A stretch of DNA of 64,000 nucleotides from assembly GCA_963931865.1 (NCBI GenBank), contig OZ007507.1, positions 1,622,913 to 1,686,912 on the forward strand, written 5' to 3'. The translations under genes and the position numbers were made by a program. Below are positions 14,907-25,705 of the stretch, piece by piece. The notes under the pieces are model-generated. The model saw only the letters and a list, made by a program, of their open reading frames with translations, did not search any database and had not been told where the DNA came from. How positions within the stretch are numbered: position 1 is the stretch's first letter; the number at the start of each line of letters is the position of its first letter. This DNA comes from Axinella damicornis (lineage: Eukaryota > Porifera > Demospongiae > Axinellida > Axinellidae).

Positions 14907-15323
14907 TGTGCCGTGTAATTACACTACTGCCATGGTAGTGCAGTATGCTGGACTGCATTGCTATGCACATGCACGTACATCAGACAGCACTGTTCACACC
15001 GTCTTCGATCTAGCTTCTTTCATCCCTTTGCATTCTGTATGGCGGACCTCAGAAGAGTCCTTGGTAAGGGTATGAAAGGCATCACAAGAATGTTGCACAC
15101 TACTCTCTGCTGAGTAAAACGTCATGTATAAAAGTATGTGGTATCATAGTTAATAGAACTACTTCTATTATCTATGGTGGTATACAACCAATATGTAGTA
15201 AGCTAGCTAACTAGGCTGGTAGCTACAAGAAGGAAGACAGCTAGCTGCTGGGTACAATCACACTTTGCTATGTCTCTGATTGAGCTACACAATCTGTAAT
15301 GTCAACCATCGTGTACAGCTAGT

Positions 15324-16218
15324 TCACTTTACGTAGAGTTCGATGAGCTGGATTGGAGTATCTGTAAGTGAACTTGATTGAGCATTGCAAATCCTGACTT
15401 CGATGTAGTCAGTTGTGGGGGAGGACAGTTGTGCACTGAACCACGGTGGTGAGTGGAAGGAGCAGCAGGTGCTAGTGGGACCACACCCCTGACCGTCCCA
15501 CAGGGGATCACCGTCTGGCCAGAAAACATGAAATGGGGCTCTCCATTGAGTTATTCCAGTTTCACAAAAGTAGTTCTGTCCCACAAATGAGGGAATAGAT
15601 TGTCCATAGTGCTCTCAGCAACACAGGGGCAGTTATGGTTATTGAGCGGAGGCACTTCACTGAGACAATTGACAAAGCTCCAGATGTGTTGGTGGGGGAA
15701 GCCACGTGTCACACTCACTCCATTGATGTAGGCTCCACTAATACTGTTAGGCCCCCCTATCTGGTAGCCAGTGATCCTCCCACACACCTGGTCATACTGC
15801 TCACTACCAGTGCTATAACTGAGTCCCTGACAGATAGATGTAGTGTTTCTCCCACACACTCTGTGTGGGGTGGTGATCTCCTGCCACACGGAGGGACACT
15901 GCTGGGAGGGATCGGACATATTGAGATACGCCACACGTCTCCATCCAGACCCACCACAAGGATGCTCAGTTAGTTCAGTGGTGTTTTGTAGGAGGGGCAC
16001 TACTGATTCTCGGAGCAGACTTAGAATAGCATTGTCAACTTCGCTCCTCATTGTATTCGTGGCTGCTCGGCATGACAGATCTGGCTGCCGTCTCCCTGCA
16101 GGACCTGCCCAGGGTGAGTGAGGGGTAGAGTGGTGTTAGCGTCCTGAGCAACAGCAGGTTGAGCTAGGAGAGCAAAACCAGCTAGAGCTATGTAGACCAG
16201 GAGGGAGGGAGCTTCCAT
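15324..16218 (-). pseudogene. Secreted Cys-rich family gene, copy A (two frameshifts)
   Basis: The ATG at 16218 opens a clear signal peptide (MEAPSLLVYIALAGFALLAQ, then PAVAQ). After about 55 codons the frame is lost by a one-base deletion relative to copy C (CGAATACA against CGAAATACA). The body continues in another frame with WRRVAYLNMSDPSQQCPS, YDQVCGRITGYQIGGPN and GAYINGVSVT, suffers a second one-base deletion near 15578, and ends in DPLWDGQGCGPTSTCC, HSPPWF, IEVRIC and LIELYVK. From memory, a similar Cys-rich domain occurs in unnamed secreted proteins of sponges and cnidarians; the function is unknown. It is a single exon, about 300 codons long if undamaged. A conserved TATA-like box lies about 95 bp upstream. 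Two independent lesions suggest a pseudogene, though assembly errors are possible. Confidence 0.75.
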
Positions 16219-16310
16219 CTTAGCTCTGAGCTAGTGTTCAGCTGCTGAAGTCCTGGTAGCTACTGAGACAAGGAAAGAACGTAGAGCATAACAACAGCCT
16301 CTGCCGTGTT

Positions 16311-16319
16311 CCTTTTATA
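16311..16319 (-). promoter_or_regulatory. TATA-like box of secreted gene copy A
   Basis: TATAAAAGG on the minus strand, about 95 bp upstream of the ATG. The corresponding positions of copy B (TATAAAAGG) and of copies C and D (CATAAAAGG) keep the motif, and the flanking sequence is also conserved. Confidence 0.55.
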
Positions 16320-17700
16320 CCTTCCAGCCTCGAACACGATAAACCAGATTGCATTCCATTGGCCAGACTGTCTATTGCATCATGTGTCTGTGATATATCA
16401 CTAAGTGTTGACTTTTCAACTCTGCAGAGAGTAGTGTGTAACATTCCTACAATGCTTCTTATCCACCCACTGTGACAGTTCAATGTGTTTATTATAGTCC
16501 TTGCGAATAACAGAAAACAATTTAAAGTTTGGTGGAAGGAACAGGCCCCAGTGCATGGCCAGGTGATAGGTACACACTGATTAGCCCTTCATAAAGCCCT
16601 CTAGTTAGCAGTATTCAATTCCTTAATGACTTGGGGTGAGCACAAAGGGTATGCATACCCTGACCACCTCCCATGAGTCTGCACCTGTCACAACAAGTAG
16701 CTAATGAACTTGTAGGAGAGGAAAGCTGATCCTTGCTACTAAAGAACAAAACCGCGGCATTCATAAGCTCCTGATGTTATATAGATGTATAGGAGAGAAG
16801 TAGTTAATGCTAACCCTAGAGTTTACAGACTGAATGTTTAGTTGGTGATCATGCACATACATTTGAGCCCAATTTGGAAGTAGCTAGCTAAGGAACAGTA
16901 GAATGGTAAGAGGTAAAGCTGACTCAAATACATACGGTTGCCTACTAATGGTAGAGTTGGTAGACTCTGTAGCTAGCTACTAAACTGCATGCTTGCTCAG
17001 ACTGCACGCCTGCAGGCCTATCTTGCGAAGTCACACCCTCACACTAAACATTAGCATGCAAACTGATTCTATATCTTATACTGGTTAAGCCATCCTCTGC
17101 AGCTGTAGAGCGAATGTTCTCCATCTTGCAAAACTCCTTTACCCATATATCAACAACAGTCATCCCTATAGAGAAATGCTCCTGTAAAATGTAGTGCTGC
17201 AGTACAAGAACGCTGAGTGGATAGTACAAAGAATAGTGTTGACAAATTATGCTAGCATAATTTTGAGAATAATAGGACAACTTCAAAGCATAATAGAATA
17301 AGGGAATAGAATAATAGGGCGGAAAAAAGCATAATTTGTCAAGGCCTAAGCAGGGGCGGATCCAGGAAAATTTATAGGGGTGGATGAATAAATGACACCC
17401 AACTATCTGCTTGCAGAGCATATCAATTACTACTAAATGCTATAGTCTAAACACATTGAGGTAGCTATCAAAGTGGATGAGAAAGCATGGCGGAATGTTG
17501 CACACTACCCTCTGCTGAGTTGAAAAGTCATGTACAAGTATATGGGTAGCTATACAACCAATATGTAGTAAGCTACAACTACTACTACTACTAGGCTGGT
17601 AACTACAAGGGGAAGACAGTGCTTGCAGCTGCTTGGCACAATCACACTTTGCTGTGTCTCTGATTGAGCTACACAATCTGTAATGTCAACCATCGTGTAC
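16320..17700. other. Gene-free spacer within the duplicated region
   Basis: Holds the upstream flank of copy A and blocks that recur at 19.2-19.45 and 26.1-26.35 kb (GGAGAGAAGTA..., TACAGACTGAATG, GATCATGCACATACATTTGA). No coding exon is convincing. Confidence 0.6.
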
Positions 17701-17703
17701 AGT

Positions 17704-18225
17704 TCACTTTATGTAGAGTTCCATGAGCTGGATTGGAGTATCTGCAACTGAACTTGAGTGAATCTGACAAATCCTGACTTCGATGAAGTCGGTTGTGGGG
17801 GAGGACAGTTGTACACTGAACCACAGTGGTGAGTGGAAGGAACAGCAGGTGCTAGTGGGGCCACACCCCTGACCGTCCCACAAGGGATCACCGTCCGGCC
17901 AGAAAACATAATGTCCATTATATATTTTGATCGAGTTACTCCAGTTTCACAAAAGTAGTTCTGTCCCACAAATGAGGGAATGTATTGTTCCATAGTGCTC
18001 TCAGCAACGCAGGGGCAGTTATGGGCATTGTGACCTGCCACTTCATTGAGACCATTGACAAAGCTCCAGATGTGTTGGCGGGGGGAGCCATGTGTCACAC
18101 TCACTCCATTGATGTAGGCTCCATCTAATGACGTTCCACCACCACCAATGCTACCTGGCACCCCTAGCCAGTGATCCTCCCACACACCTGGTCATACTGC
18201 TCACTACCAGTGCTATGTGGGTACT
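17704..18225 (-). pseudogene. Secreted Cys-rich family gene, copy B, 3' half
   Basis: The minus strand keeps the C-terminal half of the family (DGAYINGVSVTHGSPRQHIW, CPCVAEST, YFCETGVT, then GCGPTSTCC-type sequence). It has an in-frame stop just after YDQVCGRITG and a frameshift near 17915. Sequence similarity to the other copies stops abruptly at about 18225. The missing 5' half is next door, on the opposite strand (18491-18890). Confidence 0.75.
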
Positions 18226-18378
18226 ACCAATAATGGCCTGCAAGCGTAGGTGAAGCACATACTGTAGCCTTAAAGTCTGTAGCTACACTTAGTGATATAT
18301 GACAGACACCTGATGCAATAGACAGTCTGGACAATGGAATGAGTGCAAACTGGTTTATCCTGTTTCAAGGCTGGAAGG

Positions 18379-18387
18379 TATAAAAGG
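18379..18387 (+). promoter_or_regulatory. TATA-like box of the inverted 5' half of copy B
   Basis: TATAAAAGG, about 100 bp upstream of the ATG at 18491, matches the position of the box in copy A. It was carried along with the inverted segment. Confidence 0.5.
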
Positions 18388-18490
18388 AACACAGCAGAGG
18401 CTGTTGTTAACCAGCAGAGTTGCTCTATGTTCTTTCCTTGTCTCAGTAGCTACCAGGACTTCAGCAGCTGAACACTAGCTCAGAGCTAAG

Positions 18491-18890
18491 ATGGAAGCTC
18501 TCTTCCACCTGGTCTGCATAGCTCTAACTGGTTTTGCTCTCCTAGCTCAACCTGCTGTTGCTCAGGAAGCTAACACCACTCTACCCCTCACTCACCCTGG
18601 GCAGGTCCTGCAGGGAGACAACAGCCAGATCTGTCCTGCCGAGCAGCAACGAAATATAGTGAGAAGCGAAGTTGACAATGCAATTCTAAGTCTGTTCCGA
18701 GAATCAGTCTTCTCTCCTCCCACGCGGCCTGGGAACGAGGCTAGATGGAGACGTGTGGCGTATCTCAATATGTACGATCCCTCCCAGCAGTGTCCCTCCG
18801 TGTGACAGGAGATCACCACCCCACACAGAGTGTGTGGGAGAAACACTACATCTCGTGTAACCTGTCAGGGACTCAGTTATACTTGTACAT
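18491..18890 (+). pseudogene. Secreted Cys-rich family gene, copy B, 5' half (inverted)
   Basis: The plus strand encodes the signal peptide and N-terminal half (MEALFHLVCIALTGFALLAQ, then PAVAQEANTT), and similarity ends at GLSY near 18880. Where the other copies have LLQNTTELTEHPCGGSG, this copy has a half foldback transposon (GCCTGGGAACGAGGCTAG at 18727). A TGA replaces a Trp codon in CPSVWQ at about 18803. The TATA-like box and 5' flank lie upstream on the same strand. Together with the 3' half on the minus strand, this is best explained by an in-place inversion. Confidence 0.75.
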
Positions 18891-19779
18891 GTTATCTCAA
18901 CTCCGCAGAGAGTAGTGTGCAACATTCTTCCAATGCTTCTCATCCATTGTGATGGTTCAATGTGTTTAATTGCATTTAGTGGTAGTTGTATCACATCAGA
19001 GTTCCTGCCATGACGTCTCCCATTTCAACATGCTTTGCATGGGTAATGGCATGAATTCGAGTGCTATTTGGAAATAACTACAAGTGTCCAAAATTGCACG
19101 ACAATTCATGTTGTTCACGTATCATATAACTACTGCATTTGTAAAAATAGTGTAGCTAAGTAATAATTATTGCACAAGCAGCTGTAAAACTGTGTGAGGT
19201 GAAGCTCCACTACTTCGCGGCACTCATAAGCTCCTGACGTTATAGGAGAGAAGTACCTGGCTAACCCTATAGTCTACAGACTGAATGATCAGTAGGTGAT
19301 CACATGCATTTGAACCCAGTTTGGAAGTACCAGCAACTGTCACAAGGCGGAGCTGATTCAGTGATTGCCTCTGATCATAGTGTCGGTACACTCTATAGCT
19401 GGATATCAAGGACCAGAGGCGGAGCAAGGAAAATGTATAAGAATATCAGAGGAGCAATAATTGGGTTCATATTAAATCTTTCTTCACAGTGGTGAAGCAT
19501 GAAACTGAAACGATAGTTGGAAAGGGGTGTATATGAATCTTTTCCCATCCGGGATCTGATTACCTGTACAGGAGGGGAGGCTTTCCATTGTCATAATGCT
19601 ACTTCACCAGCTGTAGCTACCCCATTTTGGCTTGTTTGATGACAACTCACACAAGCTGAACTGTCAACACAAATTCAGCTCAAGAAAAAATGTCTTCTCA
19701 TTTTCAGGAGCCAGGGACAGAGGAATGGGCGTTCATTTGTGCTAATACCTGTATAGATACAAGATCAAACTCTATGTAC

Positions 19780-19855
19780 AGTGGTGAGATCGGTGGTCTA
19801 CTGGCATGATGTGAGCTTTACAAGCTTGAGGTCCCCGTGTTTGATTCCAGACTGA
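19780..19855 (+). pseudogene. tRNA-Val-derived relic 1
   Basis: The sequence aligns by eye with the real tRNA-Val at 27152 through the D-arm (GGTGGTCTACTGG), the anticodon region (GTGAGCTTTACAAGCTTGAG) and the T-arm (GTGTTTGATTCC), but the acceptor stem and anticodon stem no longer pair. The upstream flank (GACAGAGGAATGGGCGTTC) also matches the flank of the real tRNA. Confidence 0.65.
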
Positions 19856-20072
19856 CTTTAATTTTTTTGTGAATTATGTGACTTATTTCATCAAAGCGGA
19901 TTGTATTTATGTAAGTTGTGTAGCTATTCACTTTGTACATCATTTTTGTTAATTCAACGTTATAAATTTAGTCGGAGTGAAAGAAATTGGCCTTACAGTC
20001 TAACAAACACACCAGCGATATGTATTTATAACAGCTAGGATTTGTAGCAATATCAAGAGGCTGCACGTTTTA

Positions 20073-20206
20073 GTGACCTCCCTCAGGGCACACCGGAACC
20101 TTTGTTACCTTGAACCTTGCATCTAGGACATCCATCTTCTCGAGGACAGTTCAGGCAGCACGCTGCATGCATGGAGGTGAAGCCATTATGCCTTAGTGGT
20201 GTCACA
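20073..20206 (-). pseudogene. Relic of the last exon of the TIR-HEAT gene (relic 1)
   Basis: The + strand contains GACATCCATCTTCTCGAGGA and ATGCCTTAGTGGTGTCACA, near-identical to 27622-27690 in the functional last exon, with several indels that break the frame. It lies about 220 bp after tRNA relic 1, mirroring the tRNA-exon order at 27.1-27.7 kb. Confidence 0.75.
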
Positions 20207-20523
20207 CAGGTGTGCATTGTAGTATGAGACTATGGATGTATCTGCATGAGTACACAAATAAGGAAAATAGAGAAGGCTTTTTGTCAAAGTTTAGAGCTTG
20301 CATGTGCATGGACAATTTTATTTTCAGCAGGAAAGTCCAGTCAAATGGCTGCTCTGCAGGGAGTCCACGCAGCTTTCCACATGGAAATGAAACTGCATGT
20401 GGTATATGCATGCGCGGGTGTGGTGAGTGTTGTTTGGGTGCAGTGTGGTAGCCATATAACATTGTGAACGGATGTACATTATGATCTTGTAATACCCCAC
20501 CCGAGGGCGCCAATACAGAATTA

Positions 20524-20697
20524 GGTTTTCATGCAGGCCAATACAGGTGGTTTTCATGCAGACCAATACAGAAGGTTTTCATGTTTTCATGCAGGCCAAT
20601 ACAGAAGGTTTTCATGCAGGCTAATACAGAAGGTTTTCATGCAGGCCAATACAGGTGGTTTTCATGCAGGCTGCATGAAAACCACCTGTATTGGAGA
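20524..20697. repeat. Tandem repeat of TTTTCATGCAGGCCAATACAG units ending in an inverted copy
   Basis: About six imperfect copies of a 25-28 bp unit (TTTTCATGCAGGCCAATACAG plus AAGG or GTGG). The array closes with one inverted unit (GCATGAAAACCACCTGTATT), so the right end can fold back. Confidence 0.85.
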
Positions 20698-20848
20698 TGC
20701 GGCATTCCTAGGTTATCAAATAAAAGTGAACTGAACTGAACTGCAATGGATAGATTGAGGTCATTATAGAGTGTATCACTCCTCTTAATTCCCTACCTCT
20801 TCTCCCTCATTTTCCCCACCTCCCCTCTCTCCTCTTCCTCACCTCCGC

Positions 20849-20849
<1 letters not shown>

Positions 20850-20882
<33 letters not shown>
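20850..20882. repeat. Poly-C tract (about 33 C)
   Basis: It directly precedes the acceptor-like CCCAG of the ASPDH exon 7 relic, where the functional copy has the CCTCCC array. Confidence 0.85.
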
Positions 20883-20895
20883 TTCCTCCTCCCAG

Positions 20896-21051
20896 TCTCT
20901 CCAGCCACATAGTTGAGGTGAAGGTAACTGGCCCAGGCAGCAGTGAGAACCACTTCACAGTGCACACAGTTCGCAACAACCCTGCCTCATCTGGGGTGGT
21001 GACCGGGAAGCAGACCTAGCTACACCTCCTTTCTCAGTATCATGATCGGTA
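20896..21051 (+). pseudogene. Relic of ASPDH exon 7
   Basis: Nearly identical to 14738-14893 (TCTCCAGCCACATAGTTGAG, CACTTCACAGTGCACACAGT). An insertion after GGGAAGCAGACC creates TAG and a frameshift where the functional gene reads QTYASF. Similarity continues downstream past 21160 into sequence matching 14944-15060. No other ASPDH exons accompany it. Confidence 0.9.
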
Positions 21052-21540
21052 TGTTACACTGCTGGCAGGGGAAATCCTATGCTGGACTGCATTGCTATGC
21101 ACACGCACGTACATCAGACAGCACCATTCACACCATCTTCTAGCTCTGTATGGTGGACCTCAGAAGAGAGTCCTTGATAAGAGAGTCCTTGATAAGGGTA
21201 TAACTACATCCAGTCCATTAGTGCAATGAATAAAGGCACCAAACTATCCTCTTACATAGCGATTAGCTACTACCAAATGCTACTCTGCAATCAGCTAAAC
21301 ACATTGAGCTAGCTGTCACAGGGGATGCGAAAATGGCAGGAATGTTGCACACTATTCTCTGCTGAGTTGAAAAGTCATGTATAAAGTATGTGGGTATACA
21401 ACCAATGTATAATAAGCTAGCTAACTAGGCTGGTAACTACAAGGGGAAGGACAGTGCTAGCTGCTTGGCACAATCACACTTTGCTATGTCTGCAGTCTGA
21501 TTGAGCTACACAATCTGTGACATCAGCCATCATGTACAGT

Positions 21541-22456
21541 TCACTTTATGTAGAGTTCGATGAGCTGGATTGGAGTATCTGCATGTGAACTTGGTAGACG
21601 ATTGCAAATCCTGACTTCGATGAAGTCGGTTGTGGGGGAGGACAGTTGTGCACTGAACCATGGTGGTGAGTGGAAGGAGCAGCAGGTGCTAGTGGGACCA
21701 CACCCCTGACCGTCCCACAGGGGATCACCGTCCAGCCAGAAAACAGAATATGCAGTCCATCGAGTTACTCCAGTTTCACAAAAGTAGTTCTGTTCCACAA
21801 ACGAGGGGATGTATTGTTCCATAGTGCTCTCAGCAACGCAGGGGCAGTTATGGGTATTGGCACCTGGCACTTCATTGAGACCATTGACAAAGCTCCAGAT
21901 GTGTTGGCGGGGGGAGCCACGTGTCACAATCACTCCATTGATGTAGGCTCCATCTAATGATGTTGTGCTACCAATGTGATTTGGCCCCCCTATCTGGTAG
22001 CCCGTGATCCTCCCACACACCTGGTCATACTGCTCACTACCAGTGCTATAACTGAGTCCCTGACAGATAGATGTAGTGTTTCTCCCACACACTCTGTGTG
22101 GGGTGGTGATCTCCTGCCACACGGAGGGACACTGTTGGGAGGGATCAGACATATTGAGATACGCCACACGTCTCCATCCAGACCCACCACAGGGATGCTC
22201 AGTTAGTTCAGTGGTGTTTTGTAGGATCGAGGGGCACTACTGATTCTCGGAGCAGACTTAGAATAGCATTTTTGACGTCATTTCTCACTGTATTTCGTTG
22301 CTGCTCGGCAGGACAGGTCTGGCTGCTGTCTCCTTGCAGGACCTGCCCAGGGTGAGTGAGGGGTAGAGTGGTGTTAGCGTCCTGAGCAACAGCAGGTTGA
22401 GCTAGGAGAGCAAAACCAGCTAGAGCTATGTAGACCAGGAGGGAGAGAGTGTCCAT
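21541..22456 (-). pseudogene. Secreted Cys-rich family gene, copy C (4-bp insertion)
   Basis: The ATG at 22456 (another in frame at 22480) begins MDTLSLLVYIALAGFALLAQ, a signal peptide followed by PAVAQDANTTLPLTHPGQVL. The frame runs to SLLRESVVPL and is then broken by a 4-bp insertion at about 22230 (GATC/ATCG) relative to copies A and D. The other frame is open over the rest: AYLNMSDPSQQCPSVWQEIT, VCGRNTTSICQGLSYSTGSE, GAYINGVIVTRGSPRQHIW, CPCVAEST, NYFCETGV, CGPTSTCC, PPWF, IEVRIC and LIELYIK before the stop. Only this one lesion was seen, so this copy is the best candidate for a gene that is intact in other individuals. Tandem 160-bp repeats lie upstream. Confidence 0.75.
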
Positions 22457-22670
22457 CTTAGCTACTGAGCTAGTGTTCAACTGCTGAAGTCCTGGTAGCT
22501 AGGAATGAACATAGAGCAACTCTGCTGGCTAACAACAGCCTCTGCTTTGTTCCTTTTATGCCTTCCAGCCTCAAACAGGATAAACGCTTAGTCCATTGGC
22601 CAGACTGTGTATTGCATCATGTGTTTGTGATACATCACAAGTTTTGACTTTATGTGCAAATTCTTCCAAT

Positions 22671-23060
22671 GCTTCTCATCCATCCACTGTGACGGCTCAA
22701 TGTGTTTATGAAGTGGTTATTGGTCAATCCCGGCTTGAAGTAGAGCGATGGGTTAGGGTATGTTAGGCCAGAGCCAGTGCTGAATGTGCTTGCGTGTCCA
22801 TTACCTAATAGTGTGCAACATTCCTCCAATGCTTCTCATCCATCCGCTGTGACTGCTCAATGTGTTTACGAAGTGGTTATTGGTCAATCCCGGTTTGAAG
22901 TAGAGCGATGGGTTAGGGTATGTTAGGCCAGAGCCAGTGCTGAATGTGCTTGCGTGTCCATTACCTAATAGTGTGCAACATTCCTCCAATGCTTCTCATC
23001 CATCCACTGTGACGGTTCAATGTGTTTGCAAAGTGGTTATTGGTCGGTCCAGCTGCAAGT
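22671..23060. repeat. Tandem about-160-bp direct repeats
   Basis: Three successive copies of a block starting at the TCTCATCCATCC region, running through GTGGTTATTGGTCAATCCCG and GGGTTAGGGTATGTTAGG, and ending at ACATTCCTCCAATGC. The third copy is diverged. Two copies recur at 25492. Confidence 0.88.
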
Positions 23061-23230
23061 AAGACAATAGGTTAGGGTATGTTAGGTCAGTGCTGAATGT
23101 GCATGTGTGTCCGTTAGCTACCTATATGTTGTATTGCATCAGAGTTCCTGCCATGCTTTCTCCTAATCAACATGTTTTGCATGGGATTCGAATGCTATTT
23201 GAGTGATTGCAAGTGTCAATAATCCATATA

Positions 23231-23493
23231 GAGTGGTTTCAGTGAACTCCCATGCACCATTCCAAAGGGTCACTCCTTCAAATTCGGTCACACTTCATAA
23301 AGCAAGGCAGACACTTGCCTATTAGCTGAAGCATAGAGATACGTATGCTATGCATGTGCATGGTACTCCCCCAGTTACGTAGCTAGTTATATGTATCCAT
23401 CTGTTGGCTAATCCATTGTTTGGTTCATTATTAGCATCATCAGCAGGTTAGTTTGCAGTGCATGGGAGTTCACTGAAATCAGAGTAACCACTT
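23231..23493. mobile_element. About-260-bp element with inverted terminal repeats
   Basis: GAGTGGTTTCAGTGAACTCC at the left is the inverse of GGAGTTCACTGAAATC...ACCACT at the right, giving about 27-33 bp terminal repeats. No coding sequence lies between. It is probably a MITE of a different family from the TAGCCTCG elements. Confidence 0.65.
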
Positions 23494-24345
23494 TATGGGT
23501 TATTTTAACTGAGTAAACGTATAATGCTTTCCAGTGAATTACTAGGAATTCATATAGCTACCCTACTTCAAGTATCATTTCACTATGCAATTTTAAGTAT
23601 GGTGCTGGGCTGCTGCAGCAATTACAATTTGTTGAGGCCTACATTATAGCTATGGCATGTAGCTAATGGAACATGCATGTCGAATATTATACTATGAAGA
23701 ACACACGTACTGAAACTGCAGCTAGCTAGCTACTAACCACTCCAGGTGTCTTTACTCACTGGAGCTGTGGACTGAACTGGACTGCTCTGGTCTGTTCCAG
23801 CTCAGGGCATTGTGAACCCAAACTCATACCTGTCATCAGGGGTAGTCCATAAATTGCAATTGTATACAGGCAGTGCAGTATAGCTAAACCTATTACAGAC
23901 TGCATTGTTATGCACATGCACGTACATCAGACAGCACCATTCACACCGTCTTCTAGCTTCTTTCATCCCTTTCCACTCTGTACGGTGGACCTCAGAAGAG
24001 TCCTTGATAAGGGTATAACTACATCCAGTCCAGTCCACTAGTCCAATGAAAAAGACACCCAACTATCTGCTTGCATACCAAATGCTACTCTGCAATCAGC
24101 TAAAGACATTGAGCTAGCTATCACAGTGGATGAGAAAATGGCAGGAATGTTGCACACTATTCTCTGCTGAATTGAAAAGTCATGTTACAGTACAAGTATG
24201 TGACTATACAACCAATATGTAGTAAGCTAGCTAACTAGGCTGGTAACTACAAGGGGAAGGACAGTGCTAGCTGCTTGGCACAATCACACTTTGCTATGTC
24301 TCTGATTGAGCTACACAATCTGTGACATCAACCATCGTGTACAGT

Positions 24346-25259
24346 TCACTTTACGTAGAGTTCGATGAGCTGGATTGGAGTATCTGTACGTGAACTTCGT
24401 GGAATATTGCAAATCCTGACTTCGATGTAGTCGGTTGTGGGTGAGGACAGTTGTACACTGAACCACGGTGGTGAGTGGAAGGAGCAGCAGGTGCTAGTGG
24501 GACCACACCCCTGACCGTCCCACAGGGGATCACCGTCCGGCCAGAAGACAGACTGTCCACTCCATTGAGTTACTCCAGTTTCACAAAAGTAGTTCTGTCC
24601 CACAAATGAGGGAATGTATTGTTCCATAGTGCTCTCAGTAACGCAGGGGCAGTTATGGGCATTGTGACCTGGCACTTCATTGAGACCATTGACAAAGCTC
24701 CAGATGTGTTGGCGGGGGGAGCCACGTGTCACACTCACTCCATTGATGTAGGCTCTATCTATTGGCATTACACGATCAATGTGATTTGGTCCCCCTATCT
24801 GGTAGCCAGTGATCCTCCCACACACCTGGTCATACTGCTCACTACCAGTGCTATAACTGAGTCCCTGACAGATTCTATTAGAGGTAGTGTTTCTCCCACA
24901 CACTCTGTGTGGGGTGGTGATCTCCTGCCATGCGGAAGGACACTGCTGGGAGGGATCGGACATATTGAGATACGCCACACGTCTCCATCCAGACCCACCA
25001 CAGGGATGCTCAGTTAGTTCAGTGGTATTTTGTAGGAGGAACATCATTGATTCTCGGAGCAGACTTAGAATAGCGTTGTTGACTTCATTTCTCACTATAT
25101 TTCGTTGCTGCTATGACAGATCTGGCTGCTGTCTCCCTGCAGGACCTGCCTAGGGTGAGTGAGGGGTAGAGTGGTGTTAGCGTCCTGGGCAACAGCAGGT
25201 TGAGCTAGGAGAACAAAACCAGCTAGAGCTATGTAGACCAGGAGGGAGGGAGCTTCCAT
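24346..25259 (-). pseudogene. Secreted Cys-rich family gene, copy D (4-bp deletion)
   Basis: The ATG at 25259 (upstream in-frame ATG at 25283) begins MEAPSLLVYIALAGFVLLAQ and reaches GDSSQICHSS. A 4-bp loss relative to copy C (TGTCATAGCAGC against TGTCCTGCCGAGCAGC) then shifts the frame into a stop. From 25095 the second frame is open for 250 codons to LYVK: NNAILSLLRESM, TEHPCGGSGWRRVAYLNMSD, NRICQGLSYSTGSEQYDQVC, AYINGVSVTRGSPRQHIWSF, YFCETGVTQ, WDGQGCGPTSTCCSF, PPWFSVQL and IEVRIC. This is the longest intact body in the cluster, with about a dozen cysteines expected to form disulfides in the secretory pathway. Function unknown. Confidence 0.78.
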
Positions 25260-25491
25260 CTTAGCTACTGAGCTAGTGTTCAACTGCTGAAGTCCTGGTA
25301 GCTAGGAATGAACATAGAGCAACTCTGCTGGCTAACAACAGCCTCTGCTTTGTTCCTTTTATGCCTTCCAGCCTCAAACAGGATAAACGCTTAGTCCATT
25401 GGCCAGACTGTGTATTGCATCATGTGTTTGTGATACATCACAAGTTTTGACTTATGTGCAAATTCTTCCAATGCTTCTCAATTTCTCATCC

Positions 25492-25705
25492 ATCCACTGT
25501 GACGGCTCAATGTGTTTACGAAGTGGTTATTGGTCAATCCCGGCTTGAAGTAGAGCGATGGGTTAGGGTATGTTAGGCCAGAGCCAGTGCTGAATGTGCT
25601 TGCGTGTCCATTACCTAATAGTGTGCAACATTCCTCCAATGCTTCTCATCCATCCACTGTGACGGTTCAATGTGTTTACGAGTGGTTATTGGTCGGTCCG
25701 GCTGC
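25492..25705. repeat. Second array of the 160-bp repeat
   Basis: One full and one diverged copy of the block found three times at 22671-23060, in the equivalent position upstream of copy D. Confidence 0.82.

Noticed and set aside
20524..20697. CRISPR-like regular repeats
   Set aside because: Units are nearly contiguous with no unique spacers of constant length, the context is eukaryotic, and the array ends in an inverted unit. It is a minisatellite.
21990..22190. Shadow frames rich in Pro/Ser/Arg within the secreted gene copies (both strands)
   Set aside because: They recur at the same offset in every copy because they are out-of-frame translations of the conserved gene.
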